DNA of 64,000 nt from Nocardia sp. (GTDB lineage Bacteria; Actinomycetota; Actinomycetes; Mycobacteriales; Mycobacteriaceae): the NCBI RefSeq assembly GCF_025465275.1, contig NZ_JAODNK010000025.1, positions 1 to 64,000 on the forward strand, in the 5' to 3' direction. Shown piece after piece: positions 23,301-33,812 of the stretch (its first letter is position 1; every line of letters begins with the position of its first letter). Made by a program: the position numbers and the translations under genes. The notes under the pieces are model-generated. The model was not told where the DNA came from. It worked only from the letters and a program-made list of their open reading frames with translations, and searched no databases.

Positions 23301-24692
23301 GTCGACGCCGACCAGCAGGCCGCCGAGAATTCCGGACACGATGGGCCGCAGGCGATCCTGTCCCGCACCCTGAGACTCGGGCGCATCAACTCGCCCGGCC
23401 TCGCCCGCGTGCTCGACGTGGTCCGCGGCTCCTCCGGCGGCATCGTCGTCGCCGAATGGACGCCCGGCCGCTCGCTCAAGGAGATGGCGGACACCGTGCC
23501 GTCCCCGATAGGAGCGGCGCGCGCCATCCGGGCGCTCGCGGCGGCAGCCGAACTCGCACACCGCGGCGGCGGCTCGCTGTCCATCGATCACCCGGATCGG
23601 GTGCGCATCAGCGCTTCCGGTGACGCGGTGCTCGCCTTCCCCGGCACCCTCGGTGATTCCGACGCGCAATCGGACGTCCGCGGGCTCGGGGCCATGCTGT
23701 ACGCGCTCATCACGGCGCACTGGCCGATTCGCGTCGGCGGCGTCACCGGCACCGCGGCGACCATCGGCGGACTGCCGCTGGCCGATTTCGGGCCGGACGG
23801 AACTCCGGTGGAGCCCAGGACCATTCGGCCCGAGGTGCCCTTCGAGATCTCCGCGGTCGCGGTGCGCTCGCTGGAATCCAATAAGGGTGTACGCACCGCC
23901 GCCACCGTCCAGCACGTGCTGGAGCAGGCGTCGGTCGTCGACCAGAAGACCGACCTCATCCCGGTGCTGCGCCTGGGCCAGCGGCCGCCCTCGGCACCGG
24001 ACGAGACCCTGGCCGATCCGGAACTGCTCGCCGCCGAGAAGGAACGCTCGCAGCGGATGATGTGGATCCTGGTCGGACTCGGCGTGCTGGCCTCGCTGGT
24101 GGTCGGCGTCATCATCTGGTGGCTGCTGAGCGTGTTCGCGCCCGGCAGTTCCGAAGCGCCGCTGAACGAACAGCGCAATATCGGTCTCACCACGTCCAGC
24201 CCGATACCCACCTCACCGGGTGCTCCCGCGCCGACCGGCGCTGCGGCGCAGGGTGTTCCGGTACCGGTCACCGGCGCCATGGTGTTCTCGCCCGAGGGCA
24301 CCCCGGACGGTGTGGGCAGCATCGGGGCCGTGCTGGACAACAACCCCGTCACCGTGTGGCGGACCGACGCGTACTTCCAGCAGTTCCCCGCCCTCAAGAA
24401 GGGGGTGGGGATCATGACGACGCTCGGCAGCCCCAGCAAGCTCACCAAGGTGATCATCGATTCGCCGACACCGGGAACCGTGGTCGAGATCCGCACCTCG
24501 CCCACGGCCGCGCCGACCCTCGATCAGACCCAGCTCATCGGGTCGGCGACGCTCGGCAACGGGACCACCGAGATCGCGGTGCAGGCCGACCAGCCCGCCC
24601 GCTACGTGCTGGTGTGGATCACCGCGCTCGCTCAGAACGGTGGGCAATACCAGACGTCCATCGGTGAAGTGCGCTACGAGGCCGCGCCCTAG
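20340..24692 (+). CDS. murJ: MurJ/MviN lipid II flippase fused to C-terminal pseudokinase and extracellular domain (Rv3910-like)
   Basis: NARLVRDSGSIAIATLVSRITGFGKQLLL ... many TM helices, then degenerate kinase fold (GGRYRLLAGHGGARGLKFWQALDVKLDREVALT), single TM, C-terminal domain; GTGA overlap. Confidence 0.92.
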   Translation: MSEYGGPRSTGRPDGSDGPPARRAPSAPWERGAPAPQRPAPQGPHPAPQGPRPVPQGPRSGGFPPVPQGNPPGAPRRPLPGQPSGPLPVRGPRPGESGPIMQRPPAPGQPPRQPQPPRPAGPPRGNAYVPEEDRYHWGHGNPADPNRAPGIGPRPTPRDGMRYPESNPVPRHSQPVPLQSRGGPTTREQQQVEKAENSNARLVRDSGSIAIATLVSRITGFGKQLLLLTVLGPAIASAFTVASTIPTMISELLLGAVLTAIVVPTLVRAEKEDPDGGSAFVRRLFTAAMTVLGIGTTLALVLAPVLTTHVFLSNDGKVNTALTTALTFLLLPAVFFYGTSALMMAILNTHGVFKPGAWAPVLNNLVVLTVLIAYRLTPGEISLNPVRMGDTKLLVLGIGVTVGVAVQVISLMPAIRREGIDLRPLWGVDARLRQFGGMAGAIMLYVLISQIGWTFATRVSSHVDVAGPAIYQNAWLLLQLPYGVLGVTLLTAIMPRLSRNAAADDTPAVVDDLGTATRLTMIALIPVVTFLTFAGPQIGRALYGYGHFGPGQAGRLGEAVSWSAFTLIPYALVLIHLRVFYAREQAWTPTWIILGITSVKIALSALAPVVVDERHVVIALGVANGLGFVSGAVIGGWLLHRSLGDLRMANVGHTITRVVGASLAGGVVMWTADKVIGLHRLSESFGGIGSLVRVALTAIIMFGVAFGLMRLAGIPEIVAITVAISRRLGFTPPAPDMDLDGGPIDGIHATTLLPKPDLRAAPYYYRFDPYLDAQTMVLPVIRPDAVDITGKGEFPYPVRQRSASAASGVPDDYERPDEGSRAASDDGVYQAPGSAQTHRSPTYQGEGGTRVSDDAVSGVPAAESAAAAGGGLSTDAPPTPDKKIGKQSGKADSADRSSGRGDRGEPDDLPDEGGAGPETGVYEAISPQMPPMRVEATKRIQRGPKLLPGASVAGGRYRLLAGHGGARGLKFWQALDVKLDREVALTFVDADQQAAENSGHDGPQAILSRTLRLGRINSPGLARVLDVVRGSSGGIVVAEWTPGRSLKEMADTVPSPIGAARAIRALAAAAELAHRGGGSLSIDHPDRVRISASGDAVLAFPGTLGDSDAQSDVRGLGAMLYALITAHWPIRVGGVTGTAATIGGLPLADFGPDGTPVEPRTIRPEVPFEISAVAVRSLESNKGVRTAATVQHVLEQASVVDQKTDLIPVLRLGQRPPSAPDETLADPELLAAEKERSQRMMWILVGLGVLASLVVGVIIWWLLSVFAPGSSEAPLNEQRNIGLTTSSPIPTSPGAPAPTGAAAQGVPVPVTGAMVFSPEGTPDGVGSIGAVLDNNPVTVWRTDAYFQQFPALKKGVGIMTTLGSPSKLTKVIIDSPTPGTVVEIRTSPTAAPTLDQTQLIGSATLGNGTTEIAVQADQPARYVLVWITALAQNGGQYQTSIGEVRYEAAP

Positions 24693-24862
24693 TTCCGAGG
24701 CCGTGCCGTGACCTCCGGCCTCGGAACCAGCGTGTCCGGTTCGCCCGAAAAAGCCCGCTAGCTGCGCTTTTATTGCCCAAACCATTGCTACCGAATCGTT
24801 ATCTTCGATATGATCTTGCGTACTCTCTGCAGGTTTCAGGAGTTGCAGGTTCAGGAGTTGCA

Positions 24863-25489
24863 TTGTCAACTGCGAAGCAATACGAGGTAGCGACCGAGCC
24901 GACCACTCGGTCCACAGCGACGGCTGTCCGGACCCGGCTGCCAAGAGTCGCCGAGGCCACCGATCGCGCTCTCCTAGCCGCCCACGCCACCGGCGAGCGG
25001 CACGCCTTCGCCGAACTATTACGGCGCCATCGCGATCACCTCTGGCAGACCGCCATGCGCGCCTCCTACACGCCCGAGGACGCCGCCGACTCGCTGCAGG
25101 ACGCCCTGCTCTCCGCCCACCGCGGCGCCGGCGCCTTCCGCGGCGACGCCGAGGTACGCAGCTGGTTGCACCGCATCGTGGTGAACGCCTGCCTCGATCG
25201 CATCCGTCGCAACAAACTGCGGCGCACGGTACCGTTATCGGACGAGTCGTTGCTCGAACCCCTTTATGCCCGCGACGATTTCGCGAGCCTGGAGGCCGGA
25301 CTTGTCATCGACGCAGCATTGTTCACGCTGCCCGCCGAACAGCGCACCGCGCTCGTCGCCGTGGAGCTCGAAGAACTGTCGATCGCGGAAGCCGCAGCGC
25401 TGCTCGGAGTTCCGGCCGGAACCATCAAGAGCCGGTGCGCCCGCGGCCGGCGACGACTCGAAGAACATCTGCACTCGATGAACACCTGA
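24863..25489 (+). CDS. sigM: ECF RNA polymerase sigma factor SigM
   Basis: RHRDHLWQTAMRASYTPEDAADSLQDALLSAHR region 2, LPAEQRTALVAVELEELSIAEAAALLGVPAGTIKSRCARGRRRL region 4. Confidence 0.92.
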   Translation: MSTAKQYEVATEPTTRSTATAVRTRLPRVAEATDRALLAAHATGERHAFAELLRRHRDHLWQTAMRASYTPEDAADSLQDALLSAHRGAGAFRGDAEVRSWLHRIVVNACLDRIRRNKLRRTVPLSDESLLEPLYARDDFASLEAGLVIDAALFTLPAEQRTALVAVELEELSIAEAAALLGVPAGTIKSRCARGRRRLEEHLHSMNT

Positions 25490-25595
25490 ATCCGCTGCGA
25501 AGCAAGCAGGATAGCGGGAACCGGATTGCACTCCGGTGCGTCAAAAACTAAGACAGGTCTGCGAATTCCCATATCGGGTCCGATCTGGAGGGGCG

Positions 25596-26516
25596 ATGAA
25601 CGAGGACTACGCAGGAGGACCAGTGGCAGCAGGGACGATTCCCCGGCCGCCGTACTCCTCCGAGCTGCTCGCCGATCTGCACGCCGGGAACGTCCCGGCA
25701 GACCTGTCCGCCCAGCTGTGGACGCAGGTCCGCCGCGATCCGGACGCCATGCACTACCTGCGCTCCCTGGACCAGGTGAACACCCGCCTGCGCGACCTCG
25801 GCCGCGACGAGCACATCGCACACCCCATGCCCATCGCCATCACCGCACGCCTGGAACTAATGATCGACAATCTCGCCGCCACCGACCTGGACGCCAGCGA
25901 TCGAGTGGCCACCGTGCACCGCCTCCCGGTGCCCCGCCAATCCACCCATCCCGCACCGCCTTCCACCGCACCCATGCCGGTGCTGAACGGTTCGGCCATC
26001 TTCGATACCGGGCGGCTGGACCCCCGCGATCTCGACGACCTCGTCCCCGAGGAGTCCGAGCCGGAGTTCGATCTCACGCCCGGGCCCGCCCCGGCGACCG
26101 AGCGGTTCTCCAATCGGCTCCGCTGGCTCACCGCGGCCGCGGCCACCGCAGCCATCACCGCGGGAGCCGTGGTGGCCGTGGATGCCGTACAGACCCGCAC
26201 CGGGGCGCCCACTGCCGCGCAGCCCACCGCCGATATACCGCTGGCGGCGGACCTTCCTCCCACTGTGGTGCTCGCCGCCATGGGCCACCATGACATCAGC
26301 GGGCCACTCGCAAGCGGCACCGCGCTATCGAGCTGCTTGCAGGCCGCCGGCCTCGAGCGCTCGGTACTCGGGTCGCGTAGCGTCGTCTACGGCGGCAAGC
26401 AGGCCGTTCTCGTGCTGCTCGCGGGCCCGCACGCGCCGCAGATCACAGCCGCCGTGCTCGACAACGGCTGCGGACCGGGGAACCCGCAGGTACTGGCCAG
26501 CGCCGATATCGGCTGA
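25596..26516 (+). CDS. putative anti-sigma-M factor
   Basis: Follows sigM; single [24 protein letters not shown]; extracytoplasmic tail. Confidence 0.8.
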   Translation: MNEDYAGGPVAAGTIPRPPYSSELLADLHAGNVPADLSAQLWTQVRRDPDAMHYLRSLDQVNTRLRDLGRDEHIAHPMPIAITARLELMIDNLAATDLDASDRVATVHRLPVPRQSTHPAPPSTAPMPVLNGSAIFDTGRLDPRDLDDLVPEESEPEFDLTPGPAPATERFSNRLRWLTAAAATAAITAGAVVAVDAVQTRTGAPTAAQPTADIPLAADLPPTVVLAAMGHHDISGPLASGTALSSCLQAAGLERSVLGSRSVVYGGKQAVLVLLAGPHAPQITAAVLDNGCGPGNPQVLASADIG

Positions 26517-26646
26517 CGGCCGGCCGTTGCTCCCATCCACCGGTGTGGATGGGAGCGCCACCGCCTACCCCGGGCCCCCTGGGAACAACAGCGTTTACGC
26601 TGTGGTTGACCGACATGCCTGTTTCACAACTGCCTCGGAGGACCCT

Positions 26647-27645
26647 TTGAGTACCGCTGTTCGCGACCTGATCATCGTCGGTTCCGGACCGGCCGGATAC
26701 ACGGCGGCTGTGTACGCGGCGCGTGCGGAACTCCAGCCGATCCTCTTCGAAGGCACCCAGTTCGGTGGCGCCCTCATGACCACCACCGAGGTCGAGAACT
26801 TCCCCGGCTTCCGCGGCGGCATCATGGGCCCGGATCTGATGGAGGAGATGCGCGAGCAGGCCAAGCGATTCGGCGCGGATATCCGCACCGAGGACGTGGA
26901 CGAGCTCGACCTCTCCGGTCCGATCAAGAAGGTCACCGTCGGCGATGAGGTATTCGAGGCGTACGCCGTGATCCTCGCCATGGGTTCGGCGGCCCGCTAC
27001 CTGAACATCCCCGGTGAGCAGGAACTGCTCGGCCGCGGTGTCAGCGCCTGCGCCACCTGCGACGGCTTCTTCTTCAAGGGCCAGGACATCGTGGTGGTCG
27101 GCGGCGGCGACTCGGCCATGGAGGAGGCCACCTTCCTCACCAAGTTCGCCTCCAGCGTCACCATCATCCACCGCCGCGAGGAATTCCGGGCCTCCCGCAT
27201 CATGCTGGAGCGCGCCAAGGCCAACGACAAGATCCGTTTCCTGCTGAACACCGAAGTGACTGCGGTGCACGGTGATTCGGCTGTCACCAACCTGAGCATT
27301 CGCGACACCCGCACCGGCGAGACCTCGCAGCTGCCGGCCACCGGCCTGTTCGTCGCCATCGGCCACGACCCGCGCAGCGAACTGGTGCGCGGCCAGGTCG
27401 AGTTGGACGGCGAGGGCTACGTCCAGGTCGACGGCCAGTCCACCTACACCTCGCTGCCGGGCGTCTTCGCCGCCGGCGACCTCGTCGACCACACCTACCG
27501 GCAGGCCATCACCGCGGCCGGGACCGGCTGCCGCTCGGCCATCGACGCCGAACGCTGGCTCGCCGACCAGGGCGACATCACCAGCAACACACTCGATCAC
27601 GCCGGTCACTCGGTGGAATCGAACACTGCGGTAATCAGTAACTAG
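26647..27645 (+). CDS. trxB: thioredoxin-disulfide reductase
   Basis: [27 protein letters not shown] redox motif. Confidence 0.97.
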   Translation: MSTAVRDLIIVGSGPAGYTAAVYAARAELQPILFEGTQFGGALMTTTEVENFPGFRGGIMGPDLMEEMREQAKRFGADIRTEDVDELDLSGPIKKVTVGDEVFEAYAVILAMGSAARYLNIPGEQELLGRGVSACATCDGFFFKGQDIVVVGGGDSAMEEATFLTKFASSVTIIHRREEFRASRIMLERAKANDKIRFLLNTEVTAVHGDSAVTNLSIRDTRTGETSQLPATGLFVAIGHDPRSELVRGQVELDGEGYVQVDGQSTYTSLPGVFAAGDLVDHTYRQAITAAGTGCRSAIDAERWLADQGDITSNTLDHAGHSVESNTAVISN

Positions 27646-27656
27646 AAGGAGTCACC

Positions 27657-27995
27657 ATGTCGGACGCCAAGACCACCGCCACGAAGACCGTCACCGACGC
27701 CACCTTCGCCCAGGACGTGCTGGCCAGCGAGAAGCCCGTCCTGGTCGACTTCTGGGCCTCCTGGTGCGGCCCGTGCAAGATGGTCGCCCCGGTGCTCGAA
27801 GAGATCGCCGCCACCCACTCCGACAGCCTGACCATCGCCAAGGTCGACGCGGACGCGAATCCGGAGGCCTCGAAGGACTACGGCATTCTGTCGTTGCCTA
27901 CCATGGTGCTGTTCCAAGGGGGCAAGGAGATCAAGCGGATCGTCGGCGCAAAGGGCAAAGCGGCCCTTCTGCGCGAACTCGAGGGTGTTATCTGA
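27657..27995 (+). CDS. trxA: thioredoxin
   Basis: VDFWASWCGPCKMVAPVLEEIA. Confidence 0.97.
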   Translation: MSDAKTTATKTVTDATFAQDVLASEKPVLVDFWASWCGPCKMVAPVLEEIAATHSDSLTIAKVDADANPEASKDYGILSLPTMVLFQGGKEIKRIVGAKGKAALLRELEGVI

Positions 27996-28139
27996 CGACG
28001 CGCCGTACGATGCCTGCACTCGACAGTTGCCGAAATCTGGTCCGGGTCTGAGAGAATCGACCAGCGCTCCGGTCATGCGAAGGTGTGAACTTTTGCATGA
28101 GTGGGTACCCGGGTTGGCGGAAGGAAAGGGCTCTTACGC

Positions 28140-29336
28140 ATGCACCGACTTCGTCACGGCGATACTGGACCAGCCGTAGCTGAGATTCGGAGCACCCTCG
28201 CAAGTCTCGGATTCCTGCACTCTCACCCGAATGCCGAGCCCGGCAACGGTAGTGGCGAGTACTGGAAGAACGTAGAAGCCACCTTCGACCACGACCTCGA
28301 CTCCGCGGTCCGCGCGTTTCAGCAGCATCGCGGCCTGCTCGTCGACGGCGTGGTCGGTCCGGCGACGTACCGGGCCCTCAAGGAAGCCTCCTATCGACTC
28401 GGCGCCCGCACGCTCATCTATCAGCTGTCGGCGCCGCTGTACGGCGATGATGTCGCCACCCTGCAGCGCCGCCTGCAGGATCTCGGTTTCTACGTGGGCC
28501 GGGTGGACGGGTTCTTCGGACCGCACACCCACGAGGGGCTCACCTCGTTCCAGCGCGAGATCGGCCTGGCCGGCGACGGCATCTGTGGTCCGGACACGCT
28601 CCGGTCCCTGGAACTGCTGGGAGCCCGTGTCACCGGCGGTAATCCGCATCGCATCGCCGAGGAAGAAGTGGTGCACCGGGCCGGGCCGCAGCTCACCGGC
28701 AAGCGCATCGTCATCGATCCGGGCCTGGGCGGTCCCGACAAGGGCGCACCGGTGCCCAGCGAATTCGGTGACGTGTACGAATCGGAGATCCTCTGGGATC
28801 TGGCCAGCCGGCTCGAGGGCCGTATGGCCGCCACCGGTATGGAGACGTTCCTGTCCCGGCCGTGGGGTGCGAATCCCTCCGATGCCGAAAGAGCCGAGAC
28901 GTCAAATACTTTCGACGCGGATCTGATGATCTCGCTGCGCTGCGCGGGCAACCCGAGCACCTCGGCGAGCGGGGTGGCGAGCTTCCACTTCGGCAATTCG
29001 CACGGGTCCACCTCGATGATCGGGCAGGTGCTGGCCGGTTTCATCCAGCGTGAGATCGTGGCGCGGACCTCATTGCAGGACTGCCGGACCCACGCCCGCA
29101 CCTGGGATCTGCTGCGCCTCACGAAGATGCCGACCGTACAGGTAGATATCGGCTACCTGACAAGCGATTACGACTCGACGGTGCTCACCAATCCGCGCAT
29201 GCGGGACGTGATCGCCGAAGCCATCCTCATCTCGGTGAAGCGGCTGTACCTGCTCGGCCAGGACGATCAGCCGACCGGTACGTACACCTTCGCCGAACTG
29301 CTCGCCGAGGAAATGGCCGCGGCCGAGCGCATCTGA
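28140..29336 (+). CDS. cwlM: N-acetylmuramoyl-L-alanine amidase fold regulator CwlM
   Basis: Two peptidoglycan-binding repeats plus amidase-3 fold (IVIDPGLGGPDKGA...), position after trxA. Confidence 0.92.
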   Translation: MHRLRHGDTGPAVAEIRSTLASLGFLHSHPNAEPGNGSGEYWKNVEATFDHDLDSAVRAFQQHRGLLVDGVVGPATYRALKEASYRLGARTLIYQLSAPLYGDDVATLQRRLQDLGFYVGRVDGFFGPHTHEGLTSFQREIGLAGDGICGPDTLRSLELLGARVTGGNPHRIAEEEVVHRAGPQLTGKRIVIDPGLGGPDKGAPVPSEFGDVYESEILWDLASRLEGRMAATGMETFLSRPWGANPSDAERAETSNTFDADLMISLRCAGNPSTSASGVASFHFGNSHGSTSMIGQVLAGFIQREIVARTSLQDCRTHARTWDLLRLTKMPTVQVDIGYLTSDYDSTVLTNPRMRDVIAEAILISVKRLYLLGQDDQPTGTYTFAELLAEEMAAAERI

Positions 29337-29352
29337 GTCGCCCTTCGAACCG

Positions 29353-29395
29353 AAAAACCCCGTCCTCCCGAATACCTCGGGACGACGGGGTTTTC
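29353..29395 (+). terminator. Rho-independent terminator after cwlM
   Basis: aaaaaccccgtcctcccgaatacctcgggacgacggggtttttc inverted repeat with flanking A/T runs. Confidence 0.85.
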
Positions 29396-29411
29396 TACTG
29401 TCCGGACCCGA

Positions 29412-30182
29412 TCAGAGGGTGATCAGGCGGTTCGGCATGGTCATCGCCGCGGTCGCGAGCAGCTGATCCAGCGCGCGCTCCACGTCTTCCTTCCAGAGGT
29501 GGTCGCTGTCCAGTTCCAAGCGCAGGCGCGGGAAACGGTGATGCGGGGCAACCACTTTGAAACCGACCTCCTCCAGGAAATCGGCATCGATCATGCAGGT
29601 CTCCGGCGTGCACACGGACGCAGGCGACGGCTTGGAGGACGTACGCGGGGAAGCGGGCGCGATCCGCTCCATGAACATCATGGACCCGAGATCCGCCATC
29701 GAGGTGGACGACGGATCCGAGCGAATCCCGAAGGACTCGATGGCTCGCACACCACGACGCACCAGATCGCCCACCACGGCCTGAATCAGCTGCTGGGCTA
29801 CATCATTTGTCTGATACGGAAATTCGGCCCCCAGCGTGGTCAGCAGGACCGCATCCGGGCTCACCGGGGAGGTGGGGAACAGTCCGGCGCGCGGTGACGA
29901 GCTCGGCGGCGAATACAGCGCGCAGCCGGCCGGCTGACCGTCGATCAGCGCGATCTGCCCACACGAGCCCCACTCCAGGAGCACGGTGGACAGCCAGGCC
30001 TCCTTTTCGAAGACCGGGTCACTGAATTCACGGGAGTCCGCAGCCACCGCCGGATCGAGCTCCCAGAACACGCACCGCCGGGCATGTGCCGGAAGTTTGT
30101 CGAGTCCGCCGAGGGTTAGTGCGGTAACGCTGGTCGACACCGCTCTGCTCAGCCTCCAGCTGTCCGATTCATCCACACTCAC
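29412..30182 (-). CDS. GNAT-like acetyltransferase (Rv3916c position)
   Basis: QIALIDGQPAGCALYSPPS... conserved location between cwlM and parB. Confidence 0.75.
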   Translation of the reverse strand: MSVDESDSWRLSRAVSTSVTALTLGGLDKLPAHARRCVFWELDPAVAADSREFSDPVFEKEAWLSTVLLEWGSCGQIALIDGQPAGCALYSPPSSSPRAGLFPTSPVSPDAVLLTTLGAEFPYQTNDVAQQLIQAVVGDLVRRGVRAIESFGIRSDPSSTSMADLGSMMFMERIAPASPRTSSKPSPASVCTPETCMIDADFLEEVGFKVVAPHHRFPRLRLELDSDHLWKEDVERALDQLLATAAMTMPNRLITL

Positions 30183-30358
30183 GCCGCATCAATATCTGCT
30201 CGCCAGCAAGAATAAGCGATCAAAGCAACACGCCTCTCCGGGCCTAGAAAACTCCGGCGTCACTGTGACGTTTCAGCCCCAACCCTCGGGTAGGGGCCCC
30301 GAACCTCGGAAATTCTGCTCCGAGAGCTCGGGGGTGGGGGTAGGGCCCCGATTTCGCT

Positions 30359-31375
30359 CTAAGGCTTGGACTGCTCCATCATGCTGACGATCCGCTCCAG
30401 ATCATCGATGGAACCGAACTCGACCGTGATCTTGCCCTTGCGTTTGCCGAGCGCCACCGTGACGCGAGTGTCGAAGGATTCCGACAGTCGCTCTGCCACA
30501 TCCTGCAGCCCCGGCATCTGAATCGGTTTGCGCTTGGCCGCCGGGGGAGTGGCCGCGGCATCCGGGTTCCGATTGGCCAGAGTGACAGCCTCTTCGGTGG
30601 CCCGGACCGACATACCCTCGGCCACGATCCGTGCGGCCAGCGCTTCCTGTGCTTCGGCTCCGGCCTCCAGCGCGAGCACCGCGCGGGCATGCCCGGCGGA
30701 AAGTACGCCGGCCGCCACCCGCCGCTGCACCGGAATCGGAAGTTTCAGCAGGCGAATCATATTCGTCACGACCGGTCGGGAACGGCCGATTCGCGAAGCC
30801 AGTTCCTCGTGGGTGACGCCGAACTCCTCCAGCAATTGCTGATAGGCGGCCGCCTCTTCGAGAGGATTCAACTGCACGCGATGGATGTTCTCCAGCAACG
30901 CATCCCGCAGCAGCGACTCGTCCGCGGTCTCTCGGACGATGGCCGGGATGGCGGGCAGGCCCGCCTCCTGGCTTGCACGCCAACGCCGCTCGCCCATGAT
31001 GAGCTGATACTTCGGGGTCGGCAGGCTCTCCACCTGACGCACCACGATCGGCTGCATGAGGCCGAACTCCTTGATGGAGTGCACCAGTTCGGCGAGCGCC
31101 TCGTCCTCGAAAACCTGACGCGGCTGCTTCGGATTCGGCACGATCTGGTCGTGCGGAATCTCCCGGTACACCGCACCCGCATCGGCCGCGTCGGCGCCGT
31201 CGACCGGATCCGGAACCCGGTGCAGGAAGGCCGAAGCCGGCTGCGGTCCGATCGGGTCCACGCCGATGACGACATTGGCGGCAGCGCTGCCGAGTCCGCC
31301 CGGTGTGGCTGCGGGCCCGGTAGGGATCAGCGCGGCCAGACCGCGTCCCAGTCCACCCTTCTTCGCCTGACTCAT
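30359..31375 (-). CDS. parB: chromosome partitioning protein ParB
   Basis: [40 protein letters not shown]. Confidence 0.97.
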   Translation of the reverse strand: MSQAKKGGLGRGLAALIPTGPAATPGGLGSAAANVVIGVDPIGPQPASAFLHRVPDPVDGADAADAGAVYREIPHDQIVPNPKQPRQVFEDEALAELVHSIKEFGLMQPIVVRQVESLPTPKYQLIMGERRWRASQEAGLPAIPAIVRETADESLLRDALLENIHRVQLNPLEEAAAYQQLLEEFGVTHEELASRIGRSRPVVTNMIRLLKLPIPVQRRVAAGVLSAGHARAVLALEAGAEAQEALAARIVAEGMSVRATEEAVTLANRNPDAAATPPAAKRKPIQMPGLQDVAERLSESFDTRVTVALGKRKGKITVEFGSIDDLERIVSMMEQSKP

Positions 31376-31420
31376 CGGTCTACTGACCCCTCTCGTTGTT
31401 CACCGCAGCCGAAATTGTCA

Positions 31421-32443
31421 TTACACACCCGATCCCGTATCGGGTAGCAATGCGGGCTCCTGACGCGCCGAGCGGGAAGCCATCTCACGTCCCGCGTCCA
31501 GGTAACTCATGGCGCCACGTGAACCCGGGTCGTAGTCGAGCACGGTCATGCCGTAACCCGGGGCCTCGGAAACCTTCACACTGCGGGGGATCACGGCCTT
31601 CAGCACGGTGTCACCGAAGTGGTTGCGCACCTCCTCCGCCACCTGATCGGCGAGCTTGGTGCGGCCGTCGTACATGGTGAGAACAACGGTGGAGACATGC
31701 AATTCAGGGTTGAGATGTGACTGCACCAGACCGATATTGCGCATCAGCTGACCCACGCCCTCCAGCGCGTAGTACTCACACTGAATGGGGATCAGCACCT
31801 CCTTCGCCGCGACGAGCGCATTGACGGTGAGCAATCCGAGCGACGGCGGGCAGTCGATCATGACGTAGTCGATGTCGTATCCGGCGAGATTGGCTTCCTG
31901 AATGGCCGTCTTCAACCGGCCCTCGCGGGCGACCATCGAGACGAGTTCGATCTCCGCGCCGGCCAGATCAATGGTGGCGGGGATGCACATGAGGCGCTCA
32001 TTGTGCGGGCTCTGCTGGATGGCGTCCCGCACCGTGCACTCACCGATGAGCAGTTCGTAGCTCGACGGAATACCGGAGTGGTGGGGGATACCCAGCGCGG
32101 TGCTGGCATTGCCCTGCGGATCGAGATCGACGACCAGCACCCGCATACCCTGAATCGCCAGTGCGGCGGCCAGATTCACGGTCGTGGTGGTTTTGCCGAC
32201 GCCGCCCTTCTGGTTGGCGATGGTGATGACCCGCTGCTCCTTGGGGCGCTGCACCTCCGAGTTCTTGCTGGGATGCAAGACCTGGCTGGCGCGCTGCGCT
32301 TCGGCGGCAATGGGCGTCTCGGTGGGGGAGATGTTCCCGAACGGGGTGCGGCTGAACTCCTCCGCGTCGAAGGTCCCGGTATCGAGCATGCCGGGCACTC
32401 GGGACGTTGTTTCCCGTGAAACATTCGCCGGACCGTTGGACAT
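31421..32443 (-). CDS. parA: chromosome partitioning ATPase ParA
   Basis: ITIANQKGGVGKTTTTVNLAAALA deviant Walker A. Confidence 0.97.
   Translation of the reverse strand: MSNGPANVSRETTSRVPGMLDTGTFDAEEFSRTPFGNISPTETPIAAEAQRASQVLHPSKNSEVQRPKEQRVITIANQKGGVGKTTTTVNLAAALAIQGMRVLVVDLDPQGNASTALGIPHHSGIPSSYELLIGECTVRDAIQQSPHNERLMCIPATIDLAGAEIELVSMVAREGRLKTAIQEANLAGYDIDYVMIDCPPSLGLLTVNALVAAKEVLIPIQCEYYALEGVGQLMRNIGLVQSHLNPELHVSTVVLTMYDGRTKLADQVAEEVRNHFGDTVLKAVIPRSVKVSEAPGYGMTVLDYDPGSRGAMSYLDAGREMASRSARQEPALLPDTGSGV
32408..32423 (+). promoter_or_regulatory. parS site
   Basis: TGTTTCCCGTGAAACA, one mismatch to TGTTTCACGTGAAACA, inside parA 5' end. Confidence 0.85.
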
Positions 32444-32769
32444 ACAGGCTCCTAACCCCGAGAACTCAAAGACACGTGGCCGAGCGTGGCAGCAGGATCG
32501 ACAGCAGGCCGACCGCGCCACACTGCGTTGTCACCGAGATGGTGCGAGGTACGAGATCGATACCCATTCGAAGCCGTTCCCGACTGCCGGGCAGTCGATT
32601 TGGAGCCGCTGCCGGGCACCGCGGTCTGCGCTCACACTCGACGTTCACTAGCTTGCCAGTACGGGACACAATACGGAAGTTGAACGGCAATGAACTCCAT
32701 CCGACACGCTGAAACCGCCGGGCAATCAGCAGATTTCGCACTCGGCCGCACCGGGCGGGGCTGGGCGCA

Positions 32770-32785
32770 TGTTTCCCGTGAAACA
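32770..32785 (+). promoter_or_regulatory. parS site
   Basis: TGTTTCCCGTGAAACA upstream of parA. Confidence 0.85.
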
Positions 32786-32992
32786 ACACGGCGCAGCCGG
32801 GGACGGAAAGCACGAAGCGGGCGAGACGGCGGGGCTGCCGTCTCGCCCGCTTCGACTCGGGGCGGGGGTGCGACTACTGCGCCGAGAGACTGCCGAGCAG
32901 ACCGCTGAGGGGGTTGCTCCCGGAGAAACCGGTGCCACCTGGAGTAGTGGGCTGGTTCGTCACTGTGACGGCAATTTTGAACGATCTATATT

Positions 32993-33712
32993 TCAATTAT
33001 TCCGGGCGCGCGATTTACGGCGTTCGCTCCGGGGGAGACGCTCGGCGCTGATCACCATCGTGGGGGTCTCCAGGACACCGACTCCGCATTCGAGGACCTC
33101 GGCATGGCCCGCGCCCGCCTTGGTGAGATCGGCGCGATCGCGTTCCAATTCCTCGATCGCGCTGATGCCCTTGAGCGCCAGCATTCGCCCGTGATCGTGG
33201 ATCAGCGGCATGGACCAACCGGCCAGCCGCGCCAGGGGAGCGACCGCGCGGGAGGTGACCACATCCGCGCCGCCCGCTTCCTTCTTCACGCCCGCCTGTT
33301 CGGCCCGGCCGCGGACGACGGTGATATCGAGTCCGGCGGCTTCGATGAACTCGGCCAGGAAAACGGTGCGGCGAAGCAGCGGCTCCACCAAGGTGATTCG
33401 AAGATCCGGGCGGGCGATGGCGAGGGGGATGCCGGGCAGGCCCGCACCGCTGCCGACATCGACCACGGTCGCGCCCTGGGGGATGAGCTCACCGATCACC
33501 GCGCAATTGAGGATGTGCCGATCCCACAGCCGGGGCACCTCACGCGGACCGATCAGGCCGCGCTCCACACCCGCGCCCGCGAGGGCGGTGTAGTAGCGGC
33601 GGGCCAGCTCCAGCCGGTTCCCGAAGACCACCGTCGCAGCGGCGGGCGGTTCCGGCTCAGTTGGCATTGCTGCCTGATCGGTCATCTCGGTGCCAGGTTC
33701 CACGTGAAACAT
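32993..33712 (-). CDS. rsmG: 16S rRNA (guanine527-N7)-methyltransferase
   Basis: [33 protein letters not shown]. Confidence 0.95.
   Translation of the reverse strand: MFHVEPGTEMTDQAAMPTEPEPPAAATVVFGNRLELARRYYTALAGAGVERGLIGPREVPRLWDRHILNCAVIGELIPQGATVVDVGSGAGLPGIPLAIARPDLRITLVEPLLRRTVFLAEFIEAAGLDITVVRGRAEQAGVKKEAGGADVVTSRAVAPLARLAGWSMPLIHDHGRMLALKGISAIEELERDRADLTKAGAGHAEVLECGVGVLETPTMVISAERLPRSERRKSRARNN
33696..33711 (+). promoter_or_regulatory. parS site (two mismatches)
   Basis: GGTTCCACGTGAAACA overlapping rsmG start. Confidence 0.75.
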
Positions 33713-33812
33713 CCTTCCGAACTGATGACGAACAATCGGGCCGTCTTACAAATGACAAGGGTAGGGCCCCCGGTCTGATCGACGCGGGGGCCCTGCCTCA
33801 ACAGTGTGCGTG

